Notes under the pieces: generated by a model | What the model was told of the DNA's origin: nothing | Seen by the model: the letters and a program-made list of their open reading frames with translations, nothing else | Databases searched by the model: none | Source: PWHG01 sp964406935 | GTDB lineage: Bacteria > Patescibacteriota > Patescibacteriia > Patescibacteriales > UBA12465 | Length of the DNA: 10,389 nucleotides | Direction: 5' to 3' | Assembly (NCBI GenBank): GCA_964406935.1 | Contig: CAYOTM010000025.1 | Location: forward strand, 1 to 10,389 | Made by a program: the position numbers and the translations under genes | Part shown: piece after piece, positions 7,901 through 10,389 of the stretch | Layout: each line of letters starts with the position of its first letter | How positions within the stretch are numbered: the stretch's first letter is position 1

Positions 7901-9903
7901 AATAGTTTTCCGCTAAATATTTGTTTAGCAATTTCTGAGACTTCATAGAGTTTATCATTATCTTTATTTACATCAATTGCATCAATTTTTGAAATAATAT
8001 TTTGGGAAAAAGATTCTAATATTTGGGATTTTTTTTCTGGATCGTCTGCGTTGTCGCTGGTTAATAGCTCCACTAAAACATCAGTTAACCCGTTAACTTT
8101 ACCGTATTTAATTGCTGATTCTAAGTACCAATTTTTATCTTCTTGATTAGTTAAATTATTCACTCCTTGTAATAAATTTTCAATTGAAACCTTATTAATA
8201 AAATAAGCAATATATTTTCTGTTAATTCGATTATTCTTAAATAGGTTATTAATTTCTTCGAAATCAAAATAATTCCCCTTTTGAGCATATGATTTTATTA
8301 AATCATCTAGATTGCTGCTAGTATATTTATTATCTAATACATTATAAAAATAATGGCGTAGATTGTTTTCGTCTGCTTGTTGATGAAAATCTAGTTCTAA
8401 TTGTTGCATGAGGGTTGGATTTTTTTTAATCCATTGATGGTCCTGGGTGTCTGAATTAGTAAATAATTTATTTAATTGATATTGATCCAGATTACTTGAT
8501 TTAACTAGTTTAATAATTAAATTTTCAGACCAATTATAACGATTAGCTAGTTCATTTAAAGGATGTAAATCCTCAAGATTCATCCTATTACTTCCTTGTT
8601 TAAATAAATTATCTATTATCGGACTTAAATCTTCTTCAGTTATCCCTAATTTATTATTAGAATAACTAGCAATTATGTTACTTAAAAAAACATGTCTTGG
8701 GCCATTATAAGCTTGATTTGACTTTTCCATTAATAAGGCCAATTCTTTTTCTTTGGTGTTTTGATTTAACGATTCGTCCTTAATTGATAATAGAAGATCA
8801 TCTTCTTGATTATTTTTTAAATAATTATTAATTATTTTATAGTGTTCTTTTTCTAAGGGAATTATTTTAAGTAACCATTGAAAATCATCATCTTGAGATC
8901 TAAAATTATGAATTAACCCATTAACAATAACTTTACTTTCTTCTGAGGAGCAGTATTTTAGACGTTGAGTTAATAGGGGAATTATTAATCTTAGATCGTT
9001 TTGATTATAGTAATAAAGATTAGCATTTTGTTTATTAAATGCTGATAGCCATAATTTAAATATAAAGTTTGTACGACTACTGTCAGAGATTATTTCCTCG
9101 GGATTTTGGCGGGCGAGGTTAAATAATGAATTTAAATATTTTGTTGGTAATGACTTTAAATCAGGATATTTTAACATTATTGAATCAAATAGATTAATAC
9201 TGTCCTCCTTTTTTAAATTATATTGAGATGACGCAAAATCCAGGGCTACAAACTCATTAGAAGATTTCATTATTTCAATTTTTTCTTCTTCTTCGGCGAT
9301 ATTTTTAAGTTTTGAATTTTTAATGTTGGAGACGTAATCGGTAAAAGAGTCATTATAGGGAACAATTGTCTTGTTAAACAATGATGCCCAAATATTTATT
9401 ATTTTTTCATGATTGTTATCTTCCGGAAAAGTATTTGCTATTTTCGTCAAGGCCTCATTAGCTTGATATACGGTAATTTTTGAACTACTTGAGCCTCCCC
9501 AAAAATCAGATTTTAATAGTTTAAAAAAATTATCAAAATCTTCAATCTTTGCTAAATTTTTATTATTTTTTAATTCTTTAATAATTTTTTCGCTTCTTCT
9601 TTCAATATAAATATCTCTTAATTTAATTACTAATTTATTTGAATTAAATAAATCAATAGTTTTGGCTGATAATTTTTTTAGAGATACCTCACCTGCTTGC
9701 CTAAGATTACTCAATGATTGCTTTAAATTGTTATCTTGAGTTTGTGATAACTCTTCTATTATTTTATCTTCTATGATCATTTTTTCATTAAGATCAGTTA
9801 AATACTCAGAGCTTATCTCTGCTTCAGATATTTTTTCTATATTTTCAGATTTAGGTTTATTTATCGGTGATTCGTTATTTGAAGAATTTATTTTTTCTGA
9901 CAT
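4972..9903 (-). CDS. Giant helical protein with C-terminal amidoligase-like domain
   Basis: A 1643-residue protein that I do not recognise as a named family. No signal peptide or membrane segment is visible, so it is probably cytoplasmic. Residues 1-60 are polar and Ser/Asn/Glu/Lys-rich, likely disordered. Residues about 80-1200 look all-helical, with repeated short amphipathic helices ending in Asn-rich turns, resembling a HEAT/TPR-like solenoid without a clear consensus. Residues about 1225-1440 differ: GMEYE (1234-1238), HEIATTP (1277-1283), RGFHLTIGGE (1318-1327), a Gly/Arg-rich loop (1345-1378) and VEFRS (1389-1393). Their order and spacing resemble the metal- and ATP-binding motifs of the glutamine synthetase / glutamate-cysteine ligase / amidoligase fold. 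That suggests ATP-dependent amide-bond formation; this is inference, with confidence near 0.45. A mixed helical tail (1440-1643) ends the protein. The solenoid part is markedly more AT-rich than the plus-strand operon. The gene stands alone, with an AT-rich leader lacking a Shine-Dalgarno. The ATG at 9903 is the first in the open frame; the next Met is residue 41. Confidence 0.9.
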   Translation of the reverse strand: MSEKINSSNNESPINKPKSENIEKISEAEISSEYLTDLNEKMIIEDKIIEELSQTQDNNLKQSLSNLRQAGEVSLKKLSAKTIDLFNSNKLVIKLRDIYIERRSEKIIKELKNNKNLAKIEDFDNFFKLLKSDFWGGSSSSKITVYQANEALTKIANTFPEDNNHEKIINIWASLFNKTIVPYNDSFTDYVSNIKNSKLKNIAEEEEKIEIMKSSNEFVALDFASSQYNLKKEDSINLFDSIMLKYPDLKSLPTKYLNSLFNLARQNPEEIISDSSRTNFIFKLWLSAFNKQNANLYYYNQNDLRLIIPLLTQRLKYCSSEESKVIVNGLIHNFRSQDDDFQWLLKIIPLEKEHYKIINNYLKNNQEDDLLLSIKDESLNQNTKEKELALLMEKSNQAYNGPRHVFLSNIIASYSNNKLGITEEDLSPIIDNLFKQGSNRMNLEDLHPLNELANRYNWSENLIIKLVKSSNLDQYQLNKLFTNSDTQDHQWIKKNPTLMQQLELDFHQQADENNLRHYFYNVLDNKYTSSNLDDLIKSYAQKGNYFDFEEINNLFKNNRINRKYIAYFINKVSIENLLQGVNNLTNQEDKNWYLESAIKYGKVNGLTDVLVELLTSDNADDPEKKSQILESFSQNIISKIDAIDVNKDNDKLYEVSEIAKQIFSGKLLNLLSEEEASLFSKKILNSALDFKYSGSTTAFILKDEENIKKFFPNDQERKEYLEKLLNRLINDKDNEKYYQVLSFYFNNKELLSIIDENLRFDLENKIFSQDNILNYSPHLLRLFYYFNEQQKNSFLNNFENFYKIDRENQRQICKVLNDYAGIISLHNQAALKRIYINILQDPQLEYEGANILFEENIILNNKDIRDVYFSNIIRWPGIDGTTILSAMAIRKRNEKQGIFKEEFPLTTEEVKLISTATMKNRGLSPKFWNNYLESDKNDPTFYLDQELFKIGIDNIGSDFLKNKAEDMVNCLQSITNSEFEFSEEDRQKIIAKIFQHYSFNFTYQLEVFYNYDPVIMESLIVDNIDKYYYSAVKSKINYSQNINQLFIDYVIKNQSEISNQKLDELINYLKKNNNQEIITQLKNNIEQLNDQQINQSKVILLKHDLLTVEECKQLYQSTTTLSKDNVRSQILNYIDIISSMLSNQENINKLELFLDNPQRETIRDLQEISQFIFKYQKENKGRSIVVMLFAKEYLPDRKLEVVIERVASNLRKYQEIINKFSYKNIPEGIKSSIGMEYEITSSTAKAYQELTSQASLKEDIARLSQAARIGSGKDAVHEIATTPTDNPYLMLLEMKLLHDIEYIDLNFDRSENYQKGARGFHLTIGGEYGLEVNQETNLLQNTIIGASWAGVQAGETGHQVNGGRGVSLRGRDAGSANNVAFFDEKTNSVEFRSLSIDTQETLQRAVVTAFHGAIAIQAFKKCFTNNSVNIAEMNNQDLLKNTKVENNQIIQIALLWINLVREIKQAINNHNKSFLESETIGYLDNQEIWIETADFKGEENKTRFEAVVNDIDPTLSIEEYVNSTKIEEDEFFKSFDLKLSDKLTKINNLFLKSGVKAKNKKGERINILKGDNINAIAMLENTKLGNDKQEGYDKDFLKKTIFDLVGEKRLGYYNIQGASEKMITHGIQKALLNFNQEMEKLLN

Positions 9904-9952
9904 ATAAATTAGTTAATTTTATCTATTATCTAAGATTAGTTGTTATCTTTAT

Positions 9953-9979
9953 ATTATATTATAAAATATAAAAAATCAA
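9953..9979 (-). promoter_or_regulatory. Possible promoter of the giant gene
   Basis: On the minus strand, an exact TATAAT (complement of 9953-9958) lies 15 nt from TTGATT (complement of 9974-9979), about 50 nt upstream of the start codon. The 15-nt spacer is shorter than the usual 17. A second TATAAT overlaps at 9958-9963. The whole stretch is A/T only or nearly so, and such matches arise easily by chance, so this is a candidate only. Confidence 0.3.
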
Positions 9980-10018
9980 TAAAAATATATATTTTATTGG
10001 CTAGCTCTCTCGTCCCAA

Positions 10019-10040
10019 AAAAGATCCTTTCGGATCTTTT
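10019..10040. terminator. Terminator-like hairpin in repeat copy 1
   Basis: The arms AAAAGATCC and GGATCTTTT form a perfect 9-bp stem with loop TTTC, preceded by extra As and ending in four Ts. It is shaped like a bidirectional intrinsic terminator. It sits inside a wider CTCTCG (10007-10012) / CGAGAG (10050-10055) stem. An exact copy lies at 10235-10256. Since it is part of the repeat unit, it may be structural rather than a gene terminator. Confidence 0.5.
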
Positions 10041-10085
10041 ATTGTGCCGCGAGAGGGGGTCGGTCACGGTTGCTAAGCCTCGCTT

Positions 10086-10116
10086 GTCGCGTAAAAACGC
10101 TTCGCGTTCACGCGAC
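10086..10116. repeat. Nested hairpin A of the repeat unit
   Basis: The outer stem GTCGCGT / ACGCGAC (10086-10092 with 10110-10116) encloses the inner stem AACGC / GCGTT (10096-10100 with 10104-10108, loop TTC). An A-rich bulge lies on the 5' side. It is repeated exactly at 10302-10332 and is related to hairpin B at 10147-10179. Confidence 0.75.
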
Positions 10117-10146
10117 TACGCTCGCTAAGCACCCCGACCCGGCCTC

Positions 10147-10179
10147 GTCGCGTAAAAAAGCCTTCGGCTTATACGCGAC
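10147..10179. repeat. Nested hairpin B of the repeat unit
   Basis: It has the same outer stem as hairpin A, one pair longer (GTCGCGTA / TACGCGAC), around a different inner stem AAGCC / GGCTT (10158-10162 with 10166-10170, loop TTC). The flanks are also shared with A (GCCTCG before, ACGCGACT after, then CGACCCC). A and B therefore look like an old internal duplication. The second-copy version begins at 10363 and is cut by the window end. Confidence 0.75.
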
Positions 10180-10200
10180 TCCGGCTTTCGACCCCCTACG

Positions 10201-10220
10201 TAAGCCACATTAGTGGCTTA
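10201..10220. repeat. Terminal perfect hairpin of the repeat unit
   Basis: TAAGCCAC and GTGGCTTA pair as a perfect 8-bp stem with loop ATTA, directly at the junction between copy 1 and copy 2. It is not followed by a T tract on the plus strand, so it is not an obvious terminator. It may mark the unit boundary. Confidence 0.7.
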
Positions 10221-10389
10221 CTCTCTCGTCCCAAAAAAGATCCTTTCGGATCTTTTATTGTGCCGCGAGAGGGGGTCGGTCACGGTTGCTAAGCCTCGCT
10301 TGTCGCGTAAAAACGCTTCGCGTTCACGCGACTACGCTCGCTAAGCACCCCGACCCGGCCTCGTCGCGTAAAAAAGCCTTCGGCTTATA
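10221..10389. repeat. 216-bp structured tandem repeat, copy 2 (cut by window end)
   Basis: The first 169 bases of the unit are repeated with no difference that I can find by eye from 10005-10173. The window then ends inside the second GTCGCGT hairpin. Perfect identity means recent duplication, ongoing homogenisation, or an assembly effect. Because the sequence stops within the array, the number of copies and what lies beyond are unknown. Confidence 0.9.

Larger units (their letters stand above)
10005..10220. repeat. 216-bp structured tandem repeat, copy 1 (complete)
   Basis: This unit is repeated head to tail with a period of 216 bases; the next copy begins at 10221. It is far more GC-rich than the AT-rich sequence before it. 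In order it holds: a terminator-like hairpin inside a CTCTCG/CGAGAG stem (10007-10055); GGGGGTCG (10055-10062), which can pair with CGACCCCC (10189-10196); two related hairpins (10086-10116 and 10147-10179); and a final TAAGCCAC/GTGGCTTA hairpin (10201-10220). GCTAAGC occurs twice (10072, 10124). No credible protein is encoded. The left boundary is fixed by loss of identity just before 10005, where only GGCT and a few scattered bases match. It may be a repetitive palindromic element or a tandem non-coding RNA; no known family is recognised. Confidence 0.9.

Noticed and set aside
9940..10128. A 62-codon open frame on the plus strand running from the AT-rich leader into the first repeat unit
   Set aside because: Half of it lies within the structured repeat, the translated product is low-complexity then Arg/Ser-rich, and there is no ribosome binding site or known domain; chance open frame.
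10005..10389. CRISPR array
   Set aside because: The repeat period is 216 bases with contiguous identical units and no unique spacers, and no cas genes are present.
10005..10389. Integron attC array or insertion sequence
   Set aside because: No integrase or transposase, no cassette genes between units, and no recognised attC core sites; the units are directly contiguous.

Overview
The window looks like a piece of an AT-rich, uncultured bacterial genome, most likely from the Candidate Phyla Radiation (Patescibacteria, Parcubacteria-like). This is inference. It rests on the low GC, the absence of clear Shine-Dalgarno sequences before most starts, tight spacing between genes, a sugar-phosphate transferase of a type I associate with that group, and a very large cytoplasmic orphan protein. 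TGA is used as a stop: it ends the first glycosyltransferase in an ATGA overlap with the next start. The genetic code is therefore the standard bacterial one and not the TGA=Gly code of Absconditabacteria/Gracilibacteria.

Left half, bases 68-4884, plus strand: four closely packed genes, probably one transcription unit (gaps of 10 nt, a 4-nt overlap, and 11 nt). The first encodes a membrane polyprenyl-phosphate sugar-1-phosphate transferase that starts a lipid-linked glycan. Two GT4-type glycosyltransferases follow and would extend that glycan on the cytoplasmic face. The fourth gene is mnmA, the tRNA 2-thiouridylase, a housekeeping gene apparently carried at the end of the glycan operon. A perfect 12-bp hairpin flanked by A and T tracts (4927-4953) ends this operon and, from the other side, the convergent giant gene.

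Right half, bases 4972-9903, minus strand: one 1643-residue gene. About 1,150 residues after a short polar N-terminus look like an all-helical, probably solenoid, region rich in Asn, Lys, Ile, Leu and Gln. Near the C-terminus is a better conserved-looking domain with the ordered motifs GMEYE, HEIATTP, GFH and EFR. These resemble the carboxylate-amine ligase (glutamine synthetase / glutamate-cysteine ligase / amidoligase) fold. A giant scaffold joined to a possible amide-bond-forming enzyme is the most interesting protein here; the functional call is tentative.

Right end, bases 10005-10389: a GC-rich 216-bp unit in direct tandem, with one full copy and 169 bases of a second, identical copy that is cut by the end of the window. 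Each unit holds several nested hairpins, two of which are diverged copies of each other that differ by compensatory changes. No protein gene is supported there. It looks like a structured repetitive element or tandem non-coding RNA array, and its true copy number cannot be seen.
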